Below, piece by piece: positions 9,807 to 19,827 of a DNA stretch of 64,000 nt. Below the pieces are notes generated by a model. The model ran no database searches and had not been told where the DNA came from. It saw only the letters and a list, made by a program, of their open reading frames with translations. The stretch is from Psychrobacter sp. 4Bb (GTDB taxonomy: Bacteria > Pseudomonadota > Gammaproteobacteria > Pseudomonadales > Moraxellaceae), in the NCBI RefSeq assembly GCF_002836735.1, contig NZ_PJAS01000075.1:62001-126000 (forward strand), given 5' to 3'. Both the position numbers and the translations under genes were made by a program. Position 1 is the stretch's first letter; each line of letters begins with the position of its first letter.

Positions 9807-10778
9807 TTACCCATATATTTCTTCCAAACGCAGACAAGCCACCAGCCGACCATCCCATTCGCGCAGTTGTGGCTCGATTTCGCTGCATTGCGAGGTCGCA
9901 TATGGGCAGCGTTTATGTAGAGCACAGCCGCTTGGCGGATTAAGCGGGCTTGGTAGCTCACCTTGTAGCGTCAAATCTTTCTTTTGGCCATTTACTGTGG
10001 GTGCAGCCGCCAGTAATGCGATGGTATAAGGATGCTTTGGCGCATTATAGATCGCTTCTTTGGGGCCGTGCTCGACCGCTTGACCCAAATACATCACCAT
10101 CACATCATCAGCGACATGACGTACGACTGACAAGTTGTGTGAGATAAAGACGTAAGCGGTACGATACTCATCTTGCAAATCCATAAACAGATTTAAGACC
10201 TGCGCCTGAATCGATACGTCGAGCGCGGAGGTCGGCTCATCAGCGACGACAATTTTTGGATTGAGCATCATGGCACGGGCAAGGGCAATCCGCTGACGCT
10301 GACCACCCGAAAACATATGTGGAAAACGCCCAGCATGTTCGGGACGTAGACCCACGTTTCTCATCATCTCATTGATTTTGTCACGCTTTTCTTCTTTCGA
10401 CAGGTTAGTATGAATATTCAACGGCTCTGTCAATTGATAGGCGATAGTATGGCGCGGATTCAAGCTACCATAAGGGTTTTGGAAGACCATTTGAATTTCG
10501 GTACGTAAGTCTTTGAGCGCCTTTCTACTATAGCCAGTGGTGGCTTCATCGTTGATAAAAAGCTCGCCCTGCGTCGGCTGCTCGATGAGTGTCAGCTGGC
10601 GGGCAAGGGTGGATTTGCCGCAGCCTGATTCACCAACGACTGCCAATGTCTTGCCAGCCTCAAGCTCAAAAGAGATACCGTTCAGCGCTTTGACGTGCGC
10701 TTTTGGTTTGCCCAATCCTTGTGATACCGGATAGTGCTTATGTAGATTGTCTGCTTTTAAAACCACTTTATTACTCAT
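9807..10778 (-). CDS. dppF: dipeptide/oligopeptide ABC transporter ATP-binding protein DppF
   Basis: Second ATPase of a peptide importer. Seen: Walker [10 protein letters not shown] (49-57), ABC signature FSGGQ (156-160), Walker B IVVADE (176-181), the switch His in FISHNLSVV, and the C-terminal oligopeptide-transporter extension with its cysteine pattern ([11 protein letters not shown]). At 323 residues it is normal. The start overlaps the dppD stop by 4 bases, indicating coupled translation. It is the last gene of the dppABCDF set; no T-rich terminator is visible in the 12 bases before the convergent NERD gene. Confidence 0.9.
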   Translation of the reverse strand: MSNKVVLKADNLHKHYPVSQGLGKPKAHVKALNGISFELEAGKTLAVVGESGCGKSTLARQLTLIEQPTQGELFINDEATTGYSRKALKDLRTEIQMVFQNPYGSLNPRHTIAYQLTEPLNIHTNLSKEEKRDKINEMMRNVGLRPEHAGRFPHMFSGGQRQRIALARAMMLNPKIVVADEPTSALDVSIQAQVLNLFMDLQDEYRTAYVFISHNLSVVRHVADDVMVMYLGQAVEHGPKEAIYNAPKHPYTIALLAAAPTVNGQKKDLTLQGELPSPLNPPSGCALHKRCPYATSQCSEIEPQLREWDGRLVACLRLEEIYG

Positions 10779-11848
10779 ACTTGTGACTCCAAAATAGCAG
10801 CGTGAGAGATGGGGGTGCGAGCAGTAAGATCGGCATAAATGCAGCGCACTTTGCCATTTGGTGTGTCCAAAATAGGCGGCGGCACGTCACAAGCAGGCTC
10901 TTTATATGGGCAGCGAGGAGATAATAAGCACCCGCTTGGGCGATCATATTGACTTGGTACGACCCCAGGCAAGCTGTTCAATCGATCTTGTCCGATAGCC
11001 AGCTCAGGAATGGCTTGTAAGAGCGCCTCTGTATAAGGGTGTGCAGGATGTTGGAAAACCTCTGGCACGGTACTGGTTTCAACCACTTGTCCAGCATACA
11101 TGACCGCGACATCACGCGAGTTTTGTGCAACAAGGCCCAAATCATGGGTAATCAAAACCATCGCCATTTGTTTTTCACGTTGTAGACGACCGAGCAAGTC
11201 CATGATCTGCGCTTGTACGGTGACATCAAGTGCGGTGGTCGGTTCATCGGCGATGAGCAGTTTTGGTTCACACGCAAGCGCCATCGCAATCATAACGCGC
11301 TGGCTCATACCGCCTGAGAGCTGATGTGGATACACTTTGAGTCGGTTTTTGGCGTCAGGCATTTCGACCAACTCTAACAGCTCTAATATGCGTGCCTGTA
11401 CTGCTGCACCGCGCAAACCAAGATGCTTGCGCAGTACTTCACCCAGCTGCATCTCAACGGTAAAGCTTGGATTGAGGCAAGACATCGCATTTTGAAAGAT
11501 CATAGAGATGTCTTTGCCAATGATGCCGCGTTTTTCTTTGGCAGGCATACTAATCATGTCTTTATTATCAAAGACCACTCGCTGTGCGCGAACGGTGGCA
11601 GACGGCGGCAGTAGCCCCATCAGCGCCATCATCGTGACCGACTTACCTGAGCCGGATTCACCCACGACAGCGATGACCTCACCTTGTGTGATTTTTAAAG
11701 ACACATCATCTACAGCACGAAAGGCACGCTTTCCTTGACCAAAAGTGACCGACAGATTTTCGATGTCCAATAACAGCGGCGCGTCTGTTGCTGATGCACC
11801 ATTCATAGAAGTATGAGCGGTAGGCGTTTTAATTAAAGTATCAGTCAT
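10775..11848 (-). CDS. dppD: dipeptide/oligopeptide ABC transporter ATP-binding protein DppD
   Basis: First ATPase of the importer. Seen: Walker [10 protein letters not shown] (63-71), signature LSGGMSQR, Walker B LLIADE, switch His in LITHDLGLV, and the C-terminal Cys-rich extension ([16 protein letters not shown]). A 25-residue polar N-terminal extension precedes the ABC domain. It overlaps dppF by 4 bases and starts 1 base after the dppC stop, so translation is probably coupled. Confidence 0.9.
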   Translation of the reverse strand: MTDTLIKTPTAHTSMNGASATDAPLLLDIENLSVTFGQGKRAFRAVDDVSLKITQGEVIAVVGESGSGKSVTMMALMGLLPPSATVRAQRVVFDNKDMISMPAKEKRGIIGKDISMIFQNAMSCLNPSFTVEMQLGEVLRKHLGLRGAAVQARILELLELVEMPDAKNRLKVYPHQLSGGMSQRVMIAMALACEPKLLIADEPTTALDVTVQAQIMDLLGRLQREKQMAMVLITHDLGLVAQNSRDVAVMYAGQVVETSTVPEVFQHPAHPYTEALLQAIPELAIGQDRLNSLPGVVPSQYDRPSGCLLSPRCPYKEPACDVPPPILDTPNGKVRCIYADLTARTPISHAAILESQV

Positions 11849-11849
11849 C

Positions 11850-12770
11850 TTAGGTCACCTGCTTTAATTTAGGATCTAGCGCATCGCGTAAGCCATCACC
11901 AGTCAGGTTAATCGATAGTGCAGCCAAGAAAATAGCGACACCCGGCCAGATTGCTAGCCAAACATTACTTTGAATATATTGACGCGCCGTACCTAGCATC
12001 GCGCCCCATTCAGCATCAGGTGGCTGTACCCCAAAGCCTAAGAAACCAATCGCACCCGCTTCTAAAATAGCAGACGAAAAAATCATCGTTGCCTGTACGA
12101 TGAGCGGTGCCATGCAGTTGGGTAGAATCGTGATAAATAATAAACGCAGCACACCAGCACCCATCACTTGCGAGGCGATAAAGTACTCACGTTGTAGCTC
12201 TACCATTGCGGTGGCGCGAGTCAGACGAATAAAAGGCGGCGTACAGACCAAAGCGATGGTAATAATCGTATTGGTCATAGAGGGCCCTAAGATAGCGGCA
12301 ATGATGATCGCTAGTAGTAAGCTGGGGTATGACATCAAAATATCATTGACCAACATGACCGCTTTGCCCCAAACTTTGGGCCAAAAGGCAGCACTAAGTC
12401 CTAGTGAAATACCGACTAGCATCGCAAGGGTCGTCGCGCTCAGACCGATAAATAAAGAGTAACGCGCGCCATACATCACCCGAGACAAGGTATCTCGTCC
12501 AGCATCATCCGTGCCTAGCCAAAACATCGCATCACCACCACTTAAAAAGGCTGGCGGCAATTGCTCTTGACCAGTGAACAACTCATAAGGATCATGAGGC
12601 GCAATAGCAGGCGCAAGTATGGCAACTAGGACCATCAATGCCAGTACGATAAAACCAATCACGGCGCCTTTGTTTCGGCAAAACGTCGATAAAAATAGCT
12701 GCCAAGATGACGGCGGTGTGGCTGCCATCAGATTGACATCAGAGGGGAGAACAGAAGGCTTCATGAGCAT
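11850..12770 (-). CDS. dppC: dipeptide ABC transporter permease DppC
   Basis: Inner-membrane permease: an N-terminal cytoplasmic segment, a first helix (about residues 35-57), a periplasmic loop starting APHDPYELF, then five helices with the binding-protein-dependent transport domain. The cytoplasmic EAA coupling loop is seen as [15 protein letters not shown]. At 306 residues it has the usual length. AGGAAATG lies just before the start on the minus strand. A 134-base gap separates it from dppB. Confidence 0.9.
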   Translation of the reverse strand: MLMKPSVLPSDVNLMAATPPSSWQLFLSTFCRNKGAVIGFIVLALMVLVAILAPAIAPHDPYELFTGQEQLPPAFLSGGDAMFWLGTDDAGRDTLSRVMYGARYSLFIGLSATTLAMLVGISLGLSAAFWPKVWGKAVMLVNDILMSYPSLLLAIIIAAILGPSMTNTIITIALVCTPPFIRLTRATAMVELQREYFIASQVMGAGVLRLLFITILPNCMAPLIVQATMIFSSAILEAGAIGFLGFGVQPPDAEWGAMLGTARQYIQSNVWLAIWPGVAIFLAALSINLTGDGLRDALDPKLKQVT

Positions 12771-12904
12771 TTCCTATAGTGGCTAGCGCATTGGACTCGT
12801 TTAGGTTCTCTTTCCTGATAATCATCAGAAATTTGCCAAAACCTTTGTAACCATGCAAGCGCTAATCATCACTATTTATAATGTGAGTATTTATCAATGT
12901 TGAA

Positions 12905-13921
12905 TTAAGAAGTATGGCGAATACGTGGATTGATCAGACCATACAAAATATCAATAAATAAACTAACCAAAATCAGAGCGGTGGCGACCAATAAAATACC
13001 GTTTTGTACAATAGGGTAGTCACGAGTGAAAAACCCATCGAGTAGCCAATTACCAACGCCTGGCCAACTAAAGATAGTCTCGGTAATAATGGCACCTGCG
13101 AGCAATGTTGCCATCTGTAGGCCAACGACTGTAACCACAGTAATCAAGGCGTTACGCATTACGTGGACTAGTATCACTCGGCGTGGAGATAAACCTTTGG
13201 CTCGCGCTGTACGCACGTAATCCTCATCTAGTACCTCTAGCATCGCAGAGCGTGTCATCCGTGCAATCATCGCTAACGGAATGGTCGATAGAGCAATAGA
13301 GGGCAATATAAAGTGTTTGACCACGTTCCAAAACGCGCCAGGTTCTCCCGAGCTTAGTGAGCCGAGTAACCATGAGCCATACAGTGGCTGCACATCTAAA
13401 AACTGTGCGACAGATATCACACCAGCGACGGGCAGTAGACCTAAATAATGAGCGAAGATACCAGTCAGGATGGGACCTAGTAAATAGATGGGCATAGAGT
13501 AACCTGCCAACGCGCCTGACATTAGGGTGTAATCAATCCATGTACCACGGCGCAGGGCAGCAAAGATGCCTAAGCTGACACCAATGACACTAGCGATGAC
13601 AATAGCGCATAATGCTAACTCTAAAGTAGGAACAAAATGGGCAAAGAAGTCTTGCAATACGGGCGTACGAGTACGAAAAGACTGACCAAAATCACCTGTT
13701 AGGATGCCAGTCAAATAATCCCAATACTGGGCAACGAGTGGTTTGTCTAATCCTAGCCTTTCTAAGGCACGAGCATGTAGCTCTGGATCGACCATACGCT
13801 CGCCCATCATAATCTCTACCGCATCTCCAGGTACGAGACGAATCAGAGTAAAAGTCGATAGCGTTAGGCCAAGATAGACGGGTATTAAAATGGCAATACG
13901 ACGCAGAATATAAAGTAGCAT
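12905..13921 (-). CDS. dppB: dipeptide ABC transporter permease DppB
   Basis: Partner permease of DppC. Seen: the N-terminal helix with RRIAILIPVYLGLTLSTF, the RLVPGD motif after it, six predicted helices, and the EAA loop (RTARAKGLSPRRVILVHVMRNA). It ends with INPRIRH, as is usual in the family. At 338 residues it is full length. It lies downstream of the binding-protein gene, beyond a long intercistronic hairpin. Confidence 0.92.
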   Translation of the reverse strand: MLLYILRRIAILIPVYLGLTLSTFTLIRLVPGDAVEIMMGERMVDPELHARALERLGLDKPLVAQYWDYLTGILTGDFGQSFRTRTPVLQDFFAHFVPTLELALCAIVIASVIGVSLGIFAALRRGTWIDYTLMSGALAGYSMPIYLLGPILTGIFAHYLGLLPVAGVISVAQFLDVQPLYGSWLLGSLSSGEPGAFWNVVKHFILPSIALSTIPLAMIARMTRSAMLEVLDEDYVRTARAKGLSPRRVILVHVMRNALITVVTVVGLQMATLLAGAIITETIFSWPGVGNWLLDGFFTRDYPIVQNGILLVATALILVSLFIDILYGLINPRIRHTS

Positions 13922-14014
13922 GGGCTGCTCAATAGTTGTGGTTCAATGATTAGAGTATTAGCGATAATGAAGAGATCCGTGACAAAGCGCTTAATTCATA
14001 TTGTTCATATCATT

Positions 14015-14062
14015 TATATAAATTCGGCTGGAGCAGAGTATCTGACCCAGCCGCACTTATAT
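14015..14062 (-). terminator. intercistronic hairpin between dppA and dppB
   Basis: Inverted repeat CGGCTGG (14025-14031) / CCAGCCG (14047-14053), extended by A/T arms TATATA and TTATAT. There is no T-run after it. In the dppA-to-dppB direction it fits a partial terminator or an mRNA-stabilising hairpin that raises binding protein over membrane parts. Confidence 0.5.
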
Positions 14063-14116
14063 GAATGAATAAAATGAATAAATTGCTTACGTCGTAACGG
14101 AATTAATCAGTCAAGG

Positions 14117-15757
14117 TTATTCAACTTTTACACCATCGAAGCGTATTGAGCCAAGTGGGCTGATTTTATAATCGACAACGTTTGGTGCGGTGAATACGGT
14201 CACTACCGAGTGTGCCATTGTTGTCCAAGGAAGCTGCTCTTTGAATATCTGCTGAGCTTGCTCATATTCACTGACACGCTCATCTTGATTGTTAATCTGA
14301 CGGGCATTGGTCACCAAATTATCGAAGTCTTTGTTACACCAGCGCGAGTAGTTGTTACCACCGACCGCGTCACAAGACAATAACGAACCAAGCCAGTTGT
14401 CTGGATCACCATTATCGCCAGTCCAACCTGCTAGAATGACATCAGGCTCGCCTTTAGCAGCGCGTTTTAGGTACTCGCCCCACTCATAAGTCACAAGTTT
14501 GGTATCGACGCCAATCTTCGCCCAATCGGCTTGTAGCATTTCAGCCATTAGCTTGGCATTTGGGTTGTACGGACGCTGAACTGGCATATACCACAGATTT
14601 ATAGAAAGATTATCCGCGCCAGCTTCTTTGATTAGTGCTTTTGCCTTTTCGACGTCGTAAGGCGCATCTTTAAGTGACTCATCATAGCCCCACTGCGTTG
14701 GCGGCATTGGGTTGGTTGCCTTGAGGCCTTCGCTCTGATAAACCGCATTGATAATAGCGTCTTTGTTGATCGCCATATCTAATGCTTGACGCACTTTAAG
14801 ATCGCTCAGTTGAGGTTTTTCTACGTTATAACCGACATAGCCGACGTTGAAGCCAGGCTGATCCAGAACGGTGGCTTTACCTGATTTTTTAACAGATTCG
14901 ATTTCGGCAGGTTTTGGATAAGCGGACACGTGACATTCGCCAGCTTGCACTTTTTGAGCACGAACAGCTGAATCTTTAGTGATGACAAACACTAAGTTGT
15001 CGATATAGATGTCGTCTTTATTCCAATAGTCTGGATTCTTGGTATAACGAATTTGTGCGTCTTTTTGATAAGAAGTAAAGACGAAAGGTCCAGTACCGAC
15101 GGGCTTAGTATTGATATCAGCAGCATTGCCAGAGGCTAGCAATTGATCTGCGTACTCAGCAGAACCAATATAAGCAAAAGGCATCGCTAGGTTCTGTAGG
15201 AACGGCGCATTGGTTTCGCTAAGGGTGATTTTTACCGTATAGTCGTCAATCTTTTCGATATTAGAGATAATATCAGGTAGTCCCATGCCGACCGAATATG
15301 GGAATTCAGCAGGATAAGCTTTGTTAAATTCAAAGTCTGGGTCAGTGATACGTTCTAGCGTAAAGACAATATCATCCGCGTTGAAATCGCGAGTTGGAGT
15401 AAAGTAGTCAGTTGTACCGAACTTAACCCCTTTACGTAGATTAAAGGTATAAGTCTTGCCGTCTTCGCTAATATCCCAGCTCTCCGCAAGTCCTGGTTGA
15501 ATCTCAGTCTCCGCTCTTTTGAATTCTACCAAGCCATTATAAATAGGGAAGGCACTCGCATCAAAATCCGTACCTGAAGTATATTGCGCTGGATCGAATC
15601 CAGCAGGGCTACCTTCTGAGCAATAGAGCAATGTTTTGGCGGCTTTGGCATCTGAGCTAGCAGCAGAATCGTCGGTGGTCTTGTTGTCTCCACTACAGGC
15701 GCTGATACCTAAGACAAACGTCGCCAACATTGTAAGTTTGAAGAGTGATTTTTGCAT
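14117..15757 (-). CDS. dppA: peptide-binding lipoprotein DppA (solute-binding protein family 5)
   Basis: Periplasmic receptor of the importer. Seen: a lipoprotein signal ending in LGISAC (Cys near residue 21) followed by a Ser/Asp-rich linker, then the family 5 pattern: LLYCSEGSPAGFDPAQYTSG, LAESWDISEDGKTYTFNLRKGVKF (split here as LAESWDISEDG and TYTFNLRKGVKF), VGTGPFVF, and a C-terminal SPLGSIRFDGV. The SPAGFDPA segment is typical of DppA. At 546 residues it is full length. AGGATG stands 5 bases before ATG. Lipid anchoring is less common in Gram-negatives than a free periplasmic form. Confidence 0.9.
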   Translation of the reverse strand: MQKSLFKLTMLATFVLGISACSGDNKTTDDSAASSDAKAAKTLLYCSEGSPAGFDPAQYTSGTDFDASAFPIYNGLVEFKRAETEIQPGLAESWDISEDGKTYTFNLRKGVKFGTTDYFTPTRDFNADDIVFTLERITDPDFEFNKAYPAEFPYSVGMGLPDIISNIEKIDDYTVKITLSETNAPFLQNLAMPFAYIGSAEYADQLLASGNAADINTKPVGTGPFVFTSYQKDAQIRYTKNPDYWNKDDIYIDNLVFVITKDSAVRAQKVQAGECHVSAYPKPAEIESVKKSGKATVLDQPGFNVGYVGYNVEKPQLSDLKVRQALDMAINKDAIINAVYQSEGLKATNPMPPTQWGYDESLKDAPYDVEKAKALIKEAGADNLSINLWYMPVQRPYNPNAKLMAEMLQADWAKIGVDTKLVTYEWGEYLKRAAKGEPDVILAGWTGDNGDPDNWLGSLLSCDAVGGNNYSRWCNKDFDNLVTNARQINNQDERVSEYEQAQQIFKEQLPWTTMAHSVVTVFTAPNVVDYKISPLGSIRFDGVKVE

Positions 15758-16216
15758 TATTACATCCTATGTAATGGTAGGTAGGTACTCATCTATCCAT
15801 ATGTTCGTACTCGAGCATGAATACGATGAGAAAGCGTTTAATGACCTCTAAAGTATCTATCTATGCAGTATTTTATATATACAAAATAAAACATATTAAA
15901 GGTTGTTATAACTTTAAATTATATAGATGGAAACTAAAAATATAAATAAGTCGTTCGAATATACTCTCTTAATCTGTGATAATGCAAGCTATAAATAGAC
16001 TAATTTTGATAAAAAATGCACGGTTTTACTGTATTTAGCATAAATAAGATGTTAAATACTAGATTGTATTATTTTTTGTTTATTCATTCTAAGTAGCAAA
16101 GAGACACGCTTTTAAATTGCTAACCAGTTACAATTTTACTAGGTGTAAACAATTAGAAATAATAAAGTTATGTCTCTTTAAAGCAATCAGCTATAAGCCG
16201 TTTGTCCAATGCAGCA
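15758..16216. other. 459-base AT-rich spacer upstream of dppA
   Basis: No gene is supported. It is strongly AT-rich (runs such as ATAAAATAAAACATATTAAAG). It must contain the dppA promoter and the 3' untranslated end of the GMC gene, both on the minus strand. I see no clear operator or terminator. Confidence 0.5.
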
Positions 16217-17845
16217 TTAAACAGGGCTATGATTCATTTTAATGAGATCGGCTATTTTTTCGGCAATCATGATAGTTGGCGCATTGGTATTGGCGCTAAT
16301 AAGCGTTGGCATCACTGAAGCGTCGATAACTCGTAGTCCGCTCACACCTCGTACCTTCAACTCCAAATCAACCACAGAGCTGTCATCTGATCCCATGCGG
16401 CAAGTGCCTACTGGGTGATAGATGGTATCTGACTTATTGCGGATATAGCCGAGCATGCCATCTTTTTCGAGGTAAGGGGCAGGGTAGTCTTCAGTGATGT
16501 ACTTTGCGAGTGCAGACTCTTGCATAATGGCGCGAGTACGCTCGGCACCGGCAACCATATACTCTACGTCTTTCGGGTGTGACAGATAGTTTGGATCGAT
16601 TAAGACAGCATCGGAGGGGTCGGCTGAGTCCAATCTGACAGTACCTCGACTTTCAGGCCGTAAGTAACAACTGTGACAAGAGACAGCGAAGCCGCGTCTG
16701 AGATCACGGCCATGCTCTATCACGCGCGAGATGACAAAGTGCAGCTGGGTATTTGGCCACTCTTTTGGGTCATCACCGACGCTAAAGAACGCACCTGCCT
16801 CTGCATAGTTGGTAGACAGCAGCCCTGTACCGTCTCTTCTCCACTGCCGAATACTTTTGGTCAATGTCGAAATCGATGCCATGCCAATACCGATGACGTC
16901 AGTAGTATTGACCTCGTAATCAAAGACGACGTCTAAATGATCCTGCAAATTACCACCGACTTCAGGTGCATCTACCACCACATCGATACCATGAGACTGC
17001 AAATGCTCTGCAGGACCAATACCTGAGAGCATCAGGACTTTGGGCGAACCAAATGCGCCACCTGATAGTAGGACTTCATGACGCGCCGTGACAGTATGTT
17101 CGACACCGTCTTTTTCGTAGACGACGCCTGTCGCTTGATTGTCTTCGATAATGACGCGGTTAGCCTGCGCATGAGTGATGACAGTTAGGTTGGAGCGGTT
17201 TTGGACAGGATGTAGATAGGCGGCCGCGGCAGAGCAGCGTTGGCCTTGTTTTTCACCATGGAAATGAGTGACTTGATACAATCCTGTACCGTCTTGCTTT
17301 TCGCTATTAAAGTCGGTGTTATGATCTAGGCCATTGGCAATCGCAGCTTCTACGAATGCTTTTGAGATGTCTCGTGGACTGAGTAGGTCGCTAACATGCA
17401 GCGGCCCGCTATCGCCATGTAGGTCATCGCTACCACGAACGTTATTTTCAGCTTTGATAAAGTAGGGAAGTACATCGTCAAATCCCCAGCCAGTACAGCC
17501 TTGCTCTACCCAGCGCTCATAATCTAGCTTACTACCGCGCGTATAGATCATGGCATTGATCGCTGATGAGCCGCCCAGACATTGTCCACGCGGCTGAAAA
17601 CCTTTACGGTTATTAAGGTGCTCTTGCGGGGTGGTGTGAAAGCACCAATTGTTTAATTTAAGCGGTTTACCAGGAACCATCAGAATCAGTCCAGCAGGCA
17701 CGCGTACTGCTAGATCTTTGCCATCACCGCCGTACTCTAATAAACAGACACTGATATCTGGGTTTTCAGTGAGACGGCTGGCGAGCACGCAACCTGCTGA
17801 TCCACCACCGACGATGACATAGTCAAATGTTGTGTCAAATTCCAT
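16217..17845 (-). CDS. GMC-family FAD alcohol dehydrogenase (AlkJ-like)
   Basis: FAD-dependent oxidoreductase of the glucose-methanol-choline family. Seen: the N-terminal dinucleotide motif GGGSAG (13-18), GMC signature 1 around [19 protein letters not shown] (split RGQCLGG / [12 protein letters not shown]), signature 2 [18 protein letters not shown], and the C-terminal active-site His in [10 protein letters not shown] plus [12 protein letters not shown]. It differs clearly from betA further on, and its signatures are closer to membrane-associated alcohol dehydrogenases such as AlkJ that feed quinones. Together with the zinc ADH and the aldehyde dehydrogenase it suggests growth on alcohols. 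Choline dehydrogenase is a possible but less likely activity. Confidence 0.8.
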   Translation of the reverse strand: MEFDTTFDYVIVGGGSAGCVLASRLTENPDISVCLLEYGGDGKDLAVRVPAGLILMVPGKPLKLNNWCFHTTPQEHLNNRKGFQPRGQCLGGSSAINAMIYTRGSKLDYERWVEQGCTGWGFDDVLPYFIKAENNVRGSDDLHGDSGPLHVSDLLSPRDISKAFVEAAIANGLDHNTDFNSEKQDGTGLYQVTHFHGEKQGQRCSAAAAYLHPVQNRSNLTVITHAQANRVIIEDNQATGVVYEKDGVEHTVTARHEVLLSGGAFGSPKVLMLSGIGPAEHLQSHGIDVVVDAPEVGGNLQDHLDVVFDYEVNTTDVIGIGMASISTLTKSIRQWRRDGTGLLSTNYAEAGAFFSVGDDPKEWPNTQLHFVISRVIEHGRDLRRGFAVSCHSCYLRPESRGTVRLDSADPSDAVLIDPNYLSHPKDVEYMVAGAERTRAIMQESALAKYITEDYPAPYLEKDGMLGYIRNKSDTIYHPVGTCRMGSDDSSVVDLELKVRGVSGLRVIDASVMPTLISANTNAPTIMIAEKIADLIKMNHSPV

Positions 17846-18035
17846 TTTATATTCCTTATAGCATCCATGCTAATTAAAATAGGGTACGCTTTACAGTAAC
17901 TATTATTCTGCTGAAATAATAAAATAAAAATGACTCTGCGGTATCTGTTTGCGTCAATATCGTAGGACAAGCTAAGACTGTTATATTCGGTATGTTATTT
18001 AAAATTAATGCTACTTAATGTTGCGTCAAACGTCC

Positions 18036-18362
18036 TTATATCGCACAGATTTCTGAGCGTACGATAAAGCGTTTGCCTTCAGGGATTTCTAACGAAAAGC
18101 TCGCACCGCGACCATTGACGACATCAATGGTGAGATCGGTATGCTGCCATAGATTGTACTGTGCCTTACCCATATAAAATGGACAGCCAGCAAGCTCACC
18201 AACCAACACATCCTGACCACCCACTTTGAACTCTCCTAATGGATAGCACATGGGCGAGCTACCGTCACAGCAGCCACCTGATTGATGAAACATCAGCTCA
18301 CCGTGCTTAGATTTCAATAGCTCAATTAACGCTTTACAAGATTCTGTTGCTGCCAGTTTCAT
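18036..18362 (-). CDS. DUF779 protein
   Basis: A 108-residue protein matching DUF779: HQSGGCCDGSSPMCYP near the start, LAGCPFYMG in the middle, and a C-terminal SLEIPEGKRFIVRSE. It has five or six cysteines, several in a CC-x5-C cluster that could bind metal. Family function is unknown, but members sit next to NAD aldehyde dehydrogenases of the ExaC/AcoD type, as here. I chose the ATG at 18362 because AAGGAG lies 6 bases before it; an in-frame start eight codons upstream would put this Shine-Dalgarno inside the gene. Confidence 0.85.
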   Translation of the reverse strand: MKLAATESCKALIELLKSKHGELMFHQSGGCCDGSSPMCYPLGEFKVGGQDVLVGELAGCPFYMGKAQYNLWQHTDLTIDVVNGRGASFSLEIPEGKRFIVRSEICAI

Positions 18363-18435
18363 ATCGTACTCCTTCTTATGGCCCATCCATGGTTTATATA
18401 ATTGCTCTCTAGTATCAGTATGCCACAGTCAAATC

Positions 18436-18497
18436 AAAAAGGTCGCATCATCTTCAGACACATCACAACTGGCATATGACTAAAAAGATACGACCTT
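18436..18497 (-). terminator. probable terminator after the zinc ADH gene
   Basis: On the minus strand AAGGTCGTATC pairs with GATGCGACCTT (one G-U) across a 37-base loop and is followed by T5. The loop is long, so it may be weak. It suggests that ADH and DUF779 are separate transcripts or only partly linked. Confidence 0.55.
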
Positions 18498-18562
18498 CGG
18501 CTGATAATTGACAGTTGGAATAACTATGTAATAAGCTTATAACACTGTCATTTTACTATCCG

Positions 18563-19591
18563 TTATTGATTATAGTCGATGACGATACGACCTTCGATTT
18601 TGCCATTACGCATCCGCTCAAAAATATCATTGATGTTCTCTAACGGCTCAGCTTTGACGGTCGCTTTGACTTTGCCAGCCGCTGCCATATCTAGCGACTC
18701 TTGTAAGTCAAGACGTGTGCCAACGATAGAGCCGCGTATGGTGATACCATTGAGTACAGTATCAAAGATTGACACCGGGAAGTCGCCAGTGGGGAGCCCG
18801 TTACATACTAAAGTACCACCGCGACGTAACATGCTTAAGGCTTGATCAAAAGCTTTTGATGATACTGCAGTGACTAACACGCCATGAGCGCCACCGATTT
18901 TTTCTTGTAGCAACTCGCCTGGGTCTGTATTTTTGGCATTTACCGTCACTGTTGCCCCCAGCTTTTTGGCGAATTCAAGTTTTTCGTCATCAATATCAAC
19001 AGCAGCAACATTGAGCCCCATGGCAATGGCATATTGTACAGCCATGTGACCAAGGCCGCCGATACCTGAAATAACAACCCAGTCGCCTGGCTTGGTGTCG
19101 GTCATTTTAAGACCTTTATATACCGTGACGCCCGCACATAAAACAGGGGCAATCTCAATGGAGTCGACACTCTCAGGAATAATGCCAACATAGTTGGCAT
19201 CTGCAAGGACGTATTCTGCAAAGCTACCGTTCACTGAGTAACCAGAGTTTTCTTGCTTTTTACATAAGGTTTCCCAGCCACCCAAGCAATGCGTACAGTG
19301 ACCACAAGCAGAGTATAGCCATGGCACACCAACGCGATCACCTGCTTTGACATGAGTTACGCCGTCACCGACCGCCGTGATCACGCCAACACCTTCATGA
19401 CCTGGGATAAATGGCGGGCTTGGCTTAACAGGCCAGTCCCCCTCAACTGCATGTAAATCAGTATGACAGACGCCTGAGGCGTGCATTTTGACAACTATTT
19501 GCCCAGCACCTGCGGTTGGAATGTCGACTTCTTCGATTTTTAAGTCTTGACCGAACTCATGTAATACAGCGGCTTTCATTTTGTTAGTCAT
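18563..19591 (-). CDS. adhP: zinc-dependent NAD alcohol dehydrogenase (AdhP type)
   Basis: Medium-chain dehydrogenase oxidising primary alcohols such as ethanol to aldehydes. Seen: catalytic zinc ligands C42, H65 (PGHEGVG) and C152; structural zinc cysteines C96, C99, C102 and C110; Rossmann motif GIGGLG (176-181); and an Asp (VDIDDEK) after the second strand that favours NAD over NADP. At 342 residues it equals the AdhP length. I chose ATG 19591 ([10 protein letters not shown]), preceded by GAGAGC; the open frame runs 21 codons further upstream without family similarity. The aldehyde dehydrogenase lies upstream on the same strand. Confidence 0.92.
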   Translation of the reverse strand: MTNKMKAAVLHEFGQDLKIEEVDIPTAGAGQIVVKMHASGVCHTDLHAVEGDWPVKPSPPFIPGHEGVGVITAVGDGVTHVKAGDRVGVPWLYSACGHCTHCLGGWETLCKKQENSGYSVNGSFAEYVLADANYVGIIPESVDSIEIAPVLCAGVTVYKGLKMTDTKPGDWVVISGIGGLGHMAVQYAIAMGLNVAAVDIDDEKLEFAKKLGATVTVNAKNTDPGELLQEKIGGAHGVLVTAVSSKAFDQALSMLRRGGTLVCNGLPTGDFPVSIFDTVLNGITIRGSIVGTRLDLQESLDMAAAGKVKATVKAEPLENINDIFERMRNGKIEGRIVIDYNQ

Positions 19592-19648
19592 AATAAGCTC
19601 TCTTTTATGGGTGATTGATAAATGTTGATATAAAAAGTTGTTGCGATA

Positions 19649-19667
19649 TTGCATTCAAAATATGCAA
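19649..19667. promoter_or_regulatory. inverted repeat upstream of the zinc ADH gene
   Basis: TTGCAT and ATGCAA half-sites are separated by 7 bases, 58-76 bases before the chosen ADH start. It could be an operator. No regulator gene lies adjacent. Confidence 0.3.
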
Positions 19668-19827
19668 ACACCTTATTTTGAACGCAAGACTGCTACAAAT
19701 TTTTCCTGCTGTGCGCCTAAGCGCATTAGAGGATATAAAAATTCGTCTCAGTTTTTTATTTAGATCGTTGTAGCGAGCGGGCTATGTAACACTTGTGATA
19801 ACCCGCTCCATGATTAGCAATGATGGT

